Of a stretch of DNA of 64,000 nt, positions 44,709-52,313 are shown piece by piece. Both the position numbers and the translations under genes were made by a program. The notes under the pieces were generated by a model. It saw only the letters and a program-made list of their open reading frames with translations, was not told the DNA's origin and ran no database searches. Within the stretch, counting starts at the first letter, position 1. Each line of letters opens with the position of its first letter. The DNA is from Pseudooceanicola endophyticus. GTDB taxonomy: Bacteria > Pseudomonadota > Alphaproteobacteria > Rhodobacterales > Rhodobacteraceae. Location of the stretch: the NCBI RefSeq assembly GCF_018760365.1, contig NZ_JAHIAB010000007.1, positions 124,001-188,000 of the forward strand, given 5' to 3'.

Positions 44709-45301
44709 GGTTGAACTCTGGCAGGAGGCAGGCAGCCCGGGGCCGCCCTTCAAATGAAACTTGCGGAACCCTACCCTCCTGTCGCCCGGGTGAGAAGACT
44801 TTCCTTGCAAGACAACGGCTTTGCCGATTTTGCCACAGCTGGAGGCCGGGCCTGCCGGGGGCGCGCCGCGCAAGCACCACCCGGGCACAGCCAAGGGCTG
44901 TATTTCCGAACACCCGCACCCGCATACCCTGCCGCGGCGGCAGAGTATGCCCAATTCCATGGCGCCACGGCCGCCACCTGCCCACAAAAAAGGCGCGGCA
45001 CGGCCATTCCGGTGATTTTCGGCGAAGCCGCGCCGGTTCCTTGACCCATCGTCGGGCGGGGCGGCTAAAACGGGGACGAGTAGAAGCGGTAGGCCCCGGG
45101 CGGGCAAGGACATTGCTCATCGGACCAACGGTTTCAGGTCAGGTGAACGCATGCGACGCGACTTGCTCAATCTCCAGTTTCCGGGACAGCCGCACGCGGC
45201 CCGGGCCCCTGCGGGCCGGGTGACGCGGGCCTCGGGTCGCAGGGCCCCCGCTGGCCGCGACTGCCGGACAAGATCAACCAGAACAACAGGGAAGAACTGA
45301 C
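44709..45301. other. Structured 593-base intergenic region
   Basis: No protein gene is convincing. Several strong inverted repeats occur: ACAGCC-AAG-GGCTGT (44887-44901); a 13-bp-arm palindrome GCATAC/GTATGC (44922-44950) with a 3-base loop and one mismatch; and a leftward intrinsic terminator (44986-45034). A possible rightward promoter TTGACC (45041-45046) with TAAAAC 19 bases on is weak. It may hold a regulated leader for the leftward aminotransferase gene or a small RNA. Confidence 0.45.
44986..45034 (-). terminator. Leftward intrinsic terminator in the aminotransferase leader region
   Basis: On the minus strand GGCGCGGC (45027-45034) pairs with GCCGCGCC (44992-44999), with a 27-base loop, followed immediately by TTTTTT (44986-44991). 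It stands 278 bases before the aminotransferase start with no leftward gene upstream of it. Confidence 0.65.
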
Positions 45302-46282
45302 ATGAAACGCCTTTGCGCGGCCTCCGCGCTGATCGCCTCGCTGGCCTCGCCCAGCTTCGCCGACGACAAGATCACCTTCCAGCTGGACTGGCTGCCGGGC
45401 GGCGACAAGGCCCCGATCTACGTCTGCGTGCAGGAAGGCTTCTGCAAGGATGCGGGCTTTGACGTGACCATCGCCAGCGGGCGCGGCTCTTCCGAGGCGA
45501 TCACCAAGCTCGCCACCGGCGTGGCGCAGTTCGGCTCGGCCGGGCTCGATGGCGTGATGGCCGCCAAGGCGACCGAGAAGGTCCCGGTCGAGGCGATCAT
45601 GTCGATTTACAACATGCCCCCCGATGCCTTCTTCACCACCAAGGACAAGGGCATCGCCGCGATCGCCGACGTGAAGGGCAAGAAGGTCGTCACCTCTCCC
45701 TTCACTTCCTCCAACGTGCTGCTGCCGCTGATCCTGAAGGCCAACGGCCTGAGCGACAGCGACATCACCCTGACCAAGGCCGATCCCGGCGCGCTTGGCC
45801 CGCTGATGTTCACCGGCCAGCAGGATGTCGCGATTGCCTGGCTGACCAACGTGTCGCGCTACACCAACCAGGCGAAAGAGGCCGGCAAGGAGCTGGTGGT
45901 GCTGCCCTGGGCCGAGGCCGGGCTTGAGACCTACTCGGCTGCGCTGGTGACCAATTCCGACTACGCGAGCGCCAATCCCGAGCTGACCAAGCGCTTCGTC
46001 GCGGCCTTCAAGAAGTCGCTGGAATTCGCCCAGGCCAATCCCGACAAGGCCGCCGCCGATGTCGTCGCCATGGTGCCCGAACTGACCGTCGATGACGTGA
46101 AGGCGATGTGGGAGGACACCTCCAAGCTGATCTTCAACGACATGACCGAGAAGCTGGGCCTTGGCTCGCTCGATGCGACCCGCGTTGCCTCGACCTGGGC
46201 GCGCGTCGCCGAGGCGCAGGGCCTGGATCCGGAGAGCCTCGATCCGGAAACCGCCATCAACCGCAGCTACCTGCCGCAATGA
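45302..46282 (+). CDS. ABC transporter substrate-binding protein, NMT1/THI5-like
   Basis: 326 residues. Signal peptide MKRLCAASALIASLASPSFA, then the NMT1/SsuA-like domain: ITFQLDWLPGGDKAPIYVCVQEGFCKDAGFDVTIASGRGSSEAITKLATGVAQFG. This group binds pyrimidine precursors of thiamine, sulfonates, nitrate-like or heterocyclic compounds. CVQEGFC replaces the more usual AxxxGYY. It is the first gene of a tight operon; GGGAAG lies upstream. Confidence 0.85.
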   Translation: MKRLCAASALIASLASPSFADDKITFQLDWLPGGDKAPIYVCVQEGFCKDAGFDVTIASGRGSSEAITKLATGVAQFGSAGLDGVMAAKATEKVPVEAIMSIYNMPPDAFFTTKDKGIAAIADVKGKKVVTSPFTSSNVLLPLILKANGLSDSDITLTKADPGALGPLMFTGQQDVAIAWLTNVSRYTNQAKEAGKELVVLPWAEAGLETYSAALVTNSDYASANPELTKRFVAAFKKSLEFAQANPDKAAADVVAMVPELTVDDVKAMWEDTSKLIFNDMTEKLGLGSLDATRVASTWARVAEAQGLDPESLDPETAINRSYLPQ

Positions 46283-46345
46283 TCCGGGACTGATCCAAGG
46301 GTGCGGCCCCTGCCCCGCGCGGGGGCCGCAGACGGAGAGAAGAAC

Positions 46346-47125
46346 ATGAGTATCGACCAGGACGCGATCCGGTTTTCCGACGTGGGCATGACCTTTCTGA
46401 CCGATCACGGGCCGCTGACGGCCCTGTCGGGGGTCGATGTCGCGCTGAAGCGGCACGAATTCGTTGCCGTGCTGGGCCCCTCGGGCTGTGGCAAGTCGAC
46501 CCTGCTGCGGCTGACCTCGGGGCTGATGAAGGCGACGCAGGGCACGGTGTCGGTCTTCGGCCACCCGGTCAGCGAGCCGCGCGACGACATCGGCATCGTC
46601 TTCCAGCAGGCGACCCTGCTGCCCTGGGCCAATGTGCTGGACAACGTGACCTTCCCGGCAAAGCACAAGCGCGGCCGCGTCAGCGCCAGCGACCGCGACC
46701 ATGCCCGCCAGATCCTGGCGACCTGCGGGCTGGCGGGGTTCGAAAGCCGCCTGCCCTCCGAACTCTCGGGCGGCATGCAGCAGCGCGTCGGCATCGCCCG
46801 GGCGCTGTTCCTGAACCCCGACATCCTGCTGATGGACGAACCCTTCAGCGCGCTTGATGCCCTGACCCGCGACGCCATGGGGTTCGAGCTGCTGCGGATC
46901 TGGCAGGCCAGCCCGAAGACCGTCCTGTTCATCACCCATTCCATCCCCGAGGCCGTCATCCTGGCGGACCGTGTCGTCGTCATGTCGGGCCGCCCGGGCC
47001 GGGTGATCGCCGACATGGAGGTGCCGCTGGGCCGTCCGCGCGACGAAAGCAGCCTGCGCAGCCCCGAGATGCAGGATTACATGGCGCATCTGCGCTCTCT
47101 TCTGATCCGCGAGGAAGTCGCCTGA
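46346..47125 (+). CDS. ABC transporter ATP-binding protein (NitT/TauT type)
   Basis: 259 residues. Walker A GPSGCGKST, Q-loop VFQQATLLPW, signature LSGGMQQR, Walker B ILLMDEPFSALD and His-loop FITHSIPEA, all typical of SsuB/TauB/ThiZ. It energises import with the permease, which it overlaps by one base at 47125. GGAGAGAAGAAC precedes the ATG at 46346. Confidence 0.92.
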   Translation: MSIDQDAIRFSDVGMTFLTDHGPLTALSGVDVALKRHEFVAVLGPSGCGKSTLLRLTSGLMKATQGTVSVFGHPVSEPRDDIGIVFQQATLLPWANVLDNVTFPAKHKRGRVSASDRDHARQILATCGLAGFESRLPSELSGGMQQRVGIARALFLNPDILLMDEPFSALDALTRDAMGFELLRIWQASPKTVLFITHSIPEAVILADRVVVMSGRPGRVIADMEVPLGRPRDESSLRSPEMQDYMAHLRSLLIREEVA

Positions 47126-47973
47126 TGACCGCGCCCGCCGACGTTTCCACCGCCACCGGCAAGACCACCGCAGCCCCCGTGAAAGCGCCGAGGATGACGC
47201 TGTCCGAATGGCTGATCCGGACCCCGGTGGTGCTGCCGCTGCTGACCTTCGTGCTGATCCTCGCCCTGTGGGAGGGCGGCACGCGGCTGTTCAACGTGCC
47301 CAGCTACGTGCTGCCGGCCCCCTCGCGCATCCTGGAAGGCTTCAGCGCCATTCCTGCAAGCCGCTGGGTCGAACATGTCTGGTCCACCCTGCGCGTGGCG
47401 CTGATAGGCTATATCGCCTCCATCGTCATCTCTTTGCCGATCGCGGTGGGGCTGGCGAAATCGCGGCTGCTCAGCCGGGCGCTCTATCCGCTTCTGGTGG
47501 TGATCCAGTCGGTGCCGATCGTCGCCGTGGCGCCGATCATCATCGTGGTGCTGGGCACCGATGACCTGCCGCGCATCGTCATCACCTTCATGATCTCGTT
47601 CTTCCCGCTGGTGGTGTCGATGACCACCGGCCTGATGGCCACGCCCCCCGAGCTGATCGAGCTGTCGCGCTCCCTGCGCGCCCCCGTCTGGCGCGAGATC
47701 AGCCAGATCCGCCTGCCCTATGCGACGCCCTACATCTTCTCGGGGCTGAAGATTTCGATCACCCTGTCGGTCGTCGGTGCCGTGGTCGCCGAATTCGTCG
47801 CCGCCGAGGCCGGGATCGGCTATTTCATCCAGTTCTCGACCTCGATGTTCAAGCTGCCGCAGGCCTGGGCGGGCCTCGGCATCCTGCTGGTGATGTCGCT
47901 GGCGCTGTTCCAGGTCGTCAACCTGGCGCAGAAGATCCTGTTCCCCTGGTCGCTGCCGAAGGAGCGCCGCTGA
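47125..47973 (+). CDS. ABC transporter permease (NitT/TauT type)
   Basis: 282 residues, about six membrane helices. The EAA loop is recognisable (ELSRSLRAPVWREISQIRLPYATPYIFSGLKISI), followed by VVAEFVAAEAGIGYFI, the SsuC/TauC/ThiX signature. Start and stop overlap both neighbours (TGATGA-style junctions), so all operon members are translated together. Confidence 0.92.
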   Translation: MTAPADVSTATGKTTAAPVKAPRMTLSEWLIRTPVVLPLLTFVLILALWEGGTRLFNVPSYVLPAPSRILEGFSAIPASRWVEHVWSTLRVALIGYIASIVISLPIAVGLAKSRLLSRALYPLLVVIQSVPIVAVAPIIIVVLGTDDLPRIVITFMISFFPLVVSMTTGLMATPPELIELSRSLRAPVWREISQIRLPYATPYIFSGLKISITLSVVGAVVAEFVAAEAGIGYFIQFSTSMFKLPQAWAGLGILLVMSLALFQVVNLAQKILFPWSLPKERR

Positions 47974-49349
47974 TGCTGATCGCCAATATCCGTCATGGCC
48001 TGACCGGTCGCCTGGGCACGGATGAACGCTTTGAGGGCGCGATCCGTATCGAAAACGGGCGCATCGCCGAAATGGGCGCGCTGCGGCCCCGCCCCGGCGA
48101 AGAGGTGCTGGATGCCACCGGTTGCACGGTGATCCCGGGGCTGGTGAACACCCATCACCACCTGTTCCAGTCGGTGCTGAAGGCCGTGCCGAAGGGCATG
48201 AACATGCCCCTCGATCCCTGGCTGATGCATGTGCCCTACGCGCTCTGGCCGCTGCTGGACGAGGAAACCTTCCGCGTCGCCGCCCGTATCGGCCTGACCG
48301 AACTGGTGCTTTCCGGCGCGACCACCGTGGCCGATCACCATTACGTCTATTCGCCGCGCTACGATTACGACCCCTCCGAAGTGCTGTTCGAGGAAGCCGC
48401 GCGCATGGGCGTGCGCTTCGTGCTGGGGCGCGGCGGCATGACAAGGGGCCGCGCCTTCGACGATCCCGCCATCCCCCCCGCCCCCTGCGAGACGCTGGGG
48501 CAGATGCTGGCCGGGATCGAGGCGACGGCGGCGCGCTGGCACGATCCTTCCGATCTGGCGATGACCCGTGTCGCGGTGGCCCCCACAACGCCCAACTTCA
48601 ACCTCGCCCCCGAGGAACTGTCGGAAATCGCGCGCTTTGCCCGCGACGGCGGGATGCGGCTGCACTGCCACCTGTCCGAGAACCGCAACTACGCCGATTT
48701 CACCCTGGCGAAATACGGCAAGCGCCCGGTGCCCTGGCTGGCCGAGCACGACTGGCTGGGAGAGGACGTGTGGTTCGCCCATCTGGTCGACCTGGAGCCC
48801 TTCGAGATCGAGATGCTGGCCGAAACCGGCGCCGGCATGGCGCATTGCCCGAATGCCAATGCGCGCCTCGGCTCGGGCATCGCGCCGGCACTGGCGCTGC
48901 ACCGGCTGGGCGGCCGCGTGTCGATGGGCGTTGACGGCGCCGCCGCCAACGAGGCCGCCGACATGGGCATCGCGATGTTCTCGGCCTTCACGCTGCACCG
49001 CGCGCTGCACGGCGCGGAGGCGCTGCGCGCCGAAGAGGTGCTGCACTGGGCCTCGGCCGGGGGGGCCGCCGTTCTGGGCCTGCCGAAATGCGGCACGCTG
49101 GCCCCCGGCATGGCCGCCGACATCGCCCTGATCGACCTCTCGGCGCCGCGCAACATGGGGCTGCACGATCCCGCGCTGGCCCCGGTGATCACCGGCGGCT
49201 GCGTCGTGAAACATTCCCTCGTCGGCGGGCGGCTCATCGTCCGCGACGGGCAGCCTGCGGGGCTGGATCTTGGCCGCCTGGCCGAGGACGCGACCCGCCT
49301 CACCCAATCCCTCATGCACAGGGCGGCGCAGATCGCCGAACCCGCATGA
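47973..49349 (+). CDS. Amidohydrolase, 8-oxoguanine deaminase / hydroxyatrazine hydrolase-like
   Basis: 458 residues, metal-dependent TIM-barrel amidohydrolase. Metal motifs: NTHHHLFQS (HxH-type) near 66-74, HLSEN around 230, and VDGAAANEA with the catalytic Asp near 310. SGATTVADHHYVYSP resembles the 8-oxoguanine deaminase subgroup (Pseudomonas PA0142-like), which deaminates 8-oxoguanine or isocytosine; atrazine-chlorohydrolase relatives also belong here. Exact substrate unknown. It overlaps the permease stop, so its substrate is probably imported by the adjacent transporter or derived from it. Confidence 0.85.
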   Translation: MLIANIRHGLTGRLGTDERFEGAIRIENGRIAEMGALRPRPGEEVLDATGCTVIPGLVNTHHHLFQSVLKAVPKGMNMPLDPWLMHVPYALWPLLDEETFRVAARIGLTELVLSGATTVADHHYVYSPRYDYDPSEVLFEEAARMGVRFVLGRGGMTRGRAFDDPAIPPAPCETLGQMLAGIEATAARWHDPSDLAMTRVAVAPTTPNFNLAPEELSEIARFARDGGMRLHCHLSENRNYADFTLAKYGKRPVPWLAEHDWLGEDVWFAHLVDLEPFEIEMLAETGAGMAHCPNANARLGSGIAPALALHRLGGRVSMGVDGAAANEAADMGIAMFSAFTLHRALHGAEALRAEEVLHWASAGGAAVLGLPKCGTLAPGMAADIALIDLSAPRNMGLHDPALAPVITGGCVVKHSLVGGRLIVRDGQPAGLDLGRLAEDATRLTQSLMHRAAQIAEPA

Positions 49350-49422
49350 GGTCCACCCGGAGCAGAAGCGGGCAGCGCGGCAACGCGCGGGTCATTGCTC
49401 TCCTACTCTCAGGAGAAACTCC

Positions 49423-50412
49423 ATGAACGATTATGCACTGACGGAACTGAACAAGGAAAAGGGCTTTGGCGGAGAGGGCCTGACCGTGGATCGCGAGATC
49501 CCGATCATCGACATGTCCGACTACTTCCACCGCAAGGCCGAGATCACCGAGGAACTGTGGAAGGCCGCGACCGAGATCGGCTTCTTCCAGCTGAAGAACC
49601 ACGGCATCCCGCAGGAGCTGATCGACGAGGCCTTCTTCCTGTCCGGCCAGTTCTTCGACCTGCCGCAGGAGACCAAGGCCAAGTATCCGATGCTGCCGGG
49701 CACCAATTCGGGCTGGGAGTACAAGGCGCAGGTGCGCCCCTCGACCGGGACGCCCGACAACAAGGAAAGCTACCAGATCACCCTGCCCCGGATGAAGCCG
49801 CTCTGGCCGACCGGGGAAGAGGTGCCGATGTTCCGCCCCAGCCTGATGGCGTTCGAGCGTCACAACTGGGCGCTGGCCATGAAGGTGCTGTCCTGCTTCG
49901 CCGACAAGCTGGGGCTGAACAGCGATTTCTTCACCGCCCATCATGATCCCGAAAGCCCGGAATACCAGTCCACCGTGCGGCTGATCCATTACCTCGGGAT
50001 GGAGGACGCCAAACCCGAGGACTTCAAGTTCTGGCGCGCGGGCGCCCATACCGACTACGACTGCCTGACCCTGCTGCACCAGCGCCCCGGTCAGGGCGGG
50101 TTGCAGCTGTGCCCCGGCAAGGATGCCCAGGGCCGCGCCATCGCCTGGACCGACGTGCCGCCGCTGGCGGGCGTCATCACCTGCAACATCGGCGACATGC
50201 TGATGCGCTGGTCCGACGACAAGCTGGTGTCGAACCTGCACCGGGTGCGGATGCCCAAGCCCGACGAATACCTGGGCCCGCGCTATTCGATCGCCTATTT
50301 CGCCCAGGCCAACAAGGACGCCGTGCTGGAAGGCCCGGAAGGCAAGTACGAACCGATGACCGCGCATGACTACATGCAGATGCGGCTGGGCGCGAACTTC
50401 GGCAAGAAATGA
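49423..50412 (+). CDS. 2-oxoglutarate/Fe(II) oxygenase, isopenicillin-N-synthase family (first)
   Basis: 329 residues. Iron ligands H209 and D211 (AHTDYD) and H273 (NLHRV), with the 2-oxoglutarate anchor R287-x-S289 (RYS). The N-terminal DIOX_N segment reads IPIIDMSDYF...EIGFFQLKNHGIP. All catalytic positions are intact, so it should hydroxylate or desaturate a small molecule. AGGAGA precedes the ATG. It is followed by an intrinsic terminator. Confidence 0.9.
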   Translation: MNDYALTELNKEKGFGGEGLTVDREIPIIDMSDYFHRKAEITEELWKAATEIGFFQLKNHGIPQELIDEAFFLSGQFFDLPQETKAKYPMLPGTNSGWEYKAQVRPSTGTPDNKESYQITLPRMKPLWPTGEEVPMFRPSLMAFERHNWALAMKVLSCFADKLGLNSDFFTAHHDPESPEYQSTVRLIHYLGMEDAKPEDFKFWRAGAHTDYDCLTLLHQRPGQGGLQLCPGKDAQGRAIAWTDVPPLAGVITCNIGDMLMRWSDDKLVSNLHRVRMPKPDEYLGPRYSIAYFAQANKDAVLEGPEGKYEPMTAHDYMQMRLGANFGKK

Positions 50413-50428
50413 CGCTCTGATGCCTTTC

Positions 50429-50461
50429 GGGGCGGGCCTTCCGGGGCCCGCCCCTTTCCTT
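50429..50461 (+). terminator. Intrinsic terminator between the two oxygenase genes
   Basis: GGGGCGGGCC (50429-50438) and GGCCCGCCCC (50445-50454) form a perfect 10-bp stem with a 6-base loop, followed by TTTCCTT. The second oxygenase gene is thus expected at lower level or from readthrough. Confidence 0.75.
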
Positions 50462-50475
50462 CTGCGGAGGCCCCG

Positions 50476-51429
50476 ATGCCCCAGACCCTGCCCGTCATCG
50501 ACATTGCCGACCTGTCATCCTCGGATCCGGTGGCCCGCCAGCAGGTTGCCGAGAAGATCCGCCGCGCCTGCCTGGCGCATGGCTTCTTCTACATCTCCGG
50601 CCATGGCATCCCCCAGGGCCTGATCGAGGCCGTTCTGGACGAGACCCGCGCGCTGTTCGATCAGCCCGAGGCCGCCAAGGATGCGCTTTCGAAGGCGCTC
50701 TCGCCCTGCAACCGCGGCTACGAGACGCTGGGCGGGCAGACCCTGCAACCCGGCGCCCTGCCCGACCGCAAGGAGGGCTACTACATCGGCGAGGAGCTGG
50801 GCCCCCGCGATCCCCGCGTGGCGGAGGGCTGGTTCAACCACGGCCCGAACCAGTGGCCCGCCGACCTGCCGGGCTTCCGCCCCGTGATGATGGCCTATTT
50901 CGCCGCCCTTCAGACGCTGGGCGCCACGCTGATGCGCGGGCTGGCGCTCTCGCTCGACCTGCCCGAGGATCACTTCGACGGCTTCACCGAACAGCCGATG
51001 TGCACCCTGCGCCTGCTGCATTATCCCCCCGCCCAGCCCGACGTGGAGGGAGAGATGGGCGCCGGGGCCCATACCGATTTCGGCGGGCTGACCCTGCTGC
51101 TTCAGGACAGTGTCGGCGGGCTTCAGGTGCAGGCCGGGGACGGCTCCTGGATCGAGGCGCCGCCGATGCCCGGCACCTACGTGGTGAACCTGGGCGACAT
51201 GATCGCGCGCTGGACCAATGAGCGCTACCGCTCGACCCTGCACCGGGTGATCAACCGCTCGGGACGAGAGCGCTATTCCGTGCCGTTCTTCTACACCGGC
51301 TATCCCCGGCACGAGGTCGCCTGCCTGCCGACCTGCCTCTATGCCGGGGAAAGCCCGAAATATCCCCCCATCACGGTCGAGGAGCACCTGCGCGCCATGT
51401 ATGCGCGCACCTACCAGGCGGCGCGCTGA
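50476..51429 (+). CDS. 2-oxoglutarate/Fe(II) oxygenase, isopenicillin-N-synthase family (second)
   Basis: 317 residues. H199-x-D201 (GAHTDFG), H256 (TLHRV) and R266-x-S268 (RYS) give a complete active site. N-terminal LPVIDIADLSS and AHGFFYISGHGIP. Only moderately similar to the gene before it, so this is not a recent duplication; the pair may act on successive positions of one substrate. It ends two bases from the convergent small transglutaminase gene. Confidence 0.9.
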   Translation: MPQTLPVIDIADLSSSDPVARQQVAEKIRRACLAHGFFYISGHGIPQGLIEAVLDETRALFDQPEAAKDALSKALSPCNRGYETLGGQTLQPGALPDRKEGYYIGEELGPRDPRVAEGWFNHGPNQWPADLPGFRPVMMAYFAALQTLGATLMRGLALSLDLPEDHFDGFTEQPMCTLRLLHYPPAQPDVEGEMGAGAHTDFGGLTLLLQDSVGGLQVQAGDGSWIEAPPMPGTYVVNLGDMIARWTNERYRSTLHRVINRSGRERYSVPFFYTGYPRHEVACLPTCLYAGESPKYPPITVEEHLRAMYARTYQAAR

Positions 51430-51431
51430 GG

Positions 51432-52310
51432 TCAGTCGAGCGCCACCACGTCCACCGCCTGGGAATTGCTCTGGCCGCCGGCGATGCGCAGCGCGCCCTT
51501 CACCGGGGCAACGTCGAAATAGTCGCGCCCGTAGGCGATCACCACGTGGTCCTGCCCGGCGCGCATGGCATTGGTCGGGTCGAATTCGACCCAGCCCATG
51601 TCCTTGCCGCACCAGGCCCGCACCCAGGCATGCATGGCATCCGCGCCCTCCAGCCGCTCCTGCCCCTCGGGCGGCAGGGTGCGCAGGAAGCCCGAGACAT
51701 AGCCCGCCGGGATCCCCAGAGAGCGCAGCGCGCAGATCGCGATATGGGTATAGTCCTGACAGACCCCGCGCTTGAGGTGGAAGGCCTCTTCCAGCGGCGT
51801 GTCGACCATGGTGGCGGTGGAATCGAAGGTCATGCGCTCGTGCAGCGCATCGCTGATCGCCTCGGCGGTGGTCAGCGCGGTTTCGGCGCGGCGGGCGACC
51901 TTGGCGGCCCAGTCCGCCACCGCGCGATGCGTCCCCACCCGCACCGAGGAGAACAGGTAGTTCTGCGGCGCATCCGCCGCGATGGAGGGGGTGGCGGCCA
52001 GCTCTGCCTCGAAGCGCGAGCGGTCGGGCGACACGTCCAGCCCCAGATCCTGCGCGATGCGTTCGACCCGGGCGCTCATTTCAAAGCGGGTCTCGCTGAG
52101 GGCGGCGCCATAGGCGACCTCGGTGCAGTCGTTGCCGAAGAAATCGGTCCGGTGGATCTTCTCCGAGGGCGCCGGGTCCAGCTTCAGCGCCGCGTGCAGC
52201 ACCCGCTGGACGCCCGGGATCTCGCGCGGGGCAATCCGCAGGATGTGGCGCCCGACATCCGCCGGGGCCTGGTATTCATAGGCGATGCGCAGCCGGATGT
52301 CGTAGATCAT
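51432..52310 (-). CDS. Small transglutaminase-like protein
   Basis: 292 residues. N-terminal beta region (IYDIRLRIAYEYQAPADVGRHILRI) and a transglutaminase/cysteine-protease core with C184 (KRGVCQDYTH), H227 (AMHAWV) and D244 (WVEFDPTN). All three catalytic residues are present. Proteins of this kind are predicted peptidases or transglutaminases processing the product of the neighbouring ATP-grasp enzyme. It is the last gene of the operon, three bases after the preceding one. Confidence 0.87.
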   Translation of the reverse strand: MIYDIRLRIAYEYQAPADVGRHILRIAPREIPGVQRVLHAALKLDPAPSEKIHRTDFFGNDCTEVAYGAALSETRFEMSARVERIAQDLGLDVSPDRSRFEAELAATPSIAADAPQNYLFSSVRVGTHRAVADWAAKVARRAETALTTAEAISDALHERMTFDSTATMVDTPLEEAFHLKRGVCQDYTHIAICALRSLGIPAGYVSGFLRTLPPEGQERLEGADAMHAWVRAWCGKDMGWVEFDPTNAMRAGQDHVVIAYGRDYFDVAPVKGALRIAGGQSNSQAVDVVALD

Positions 52311-52313
52311 GGC

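Noticed and set aside
44701..44830. Guanidine-I (ykkC) riboswitch in front of the aminotransferase
   Set aside because: Only TAGGGTTCCGC matches; the GGTCCGAGAG and ACACGG...GGGAUAAAAGCCC parts are absent.
43326..45113. A 595-residue reading of the aminotransferase from an upstream start
   Set aside because: The extra 135 residues have no conserved features and would run through the leftward terminator and palindromes. The class III fold begins at MTDLSNSL (44708).
45151..45300. 49-codon ORF just before the ABC binding protein gene
   Set aside because: Arg/Pro/Ala-rich composition typical of shadow frames in GC-rich DNA, no good ribosome site, and it ends at the binding-protein start by chance.
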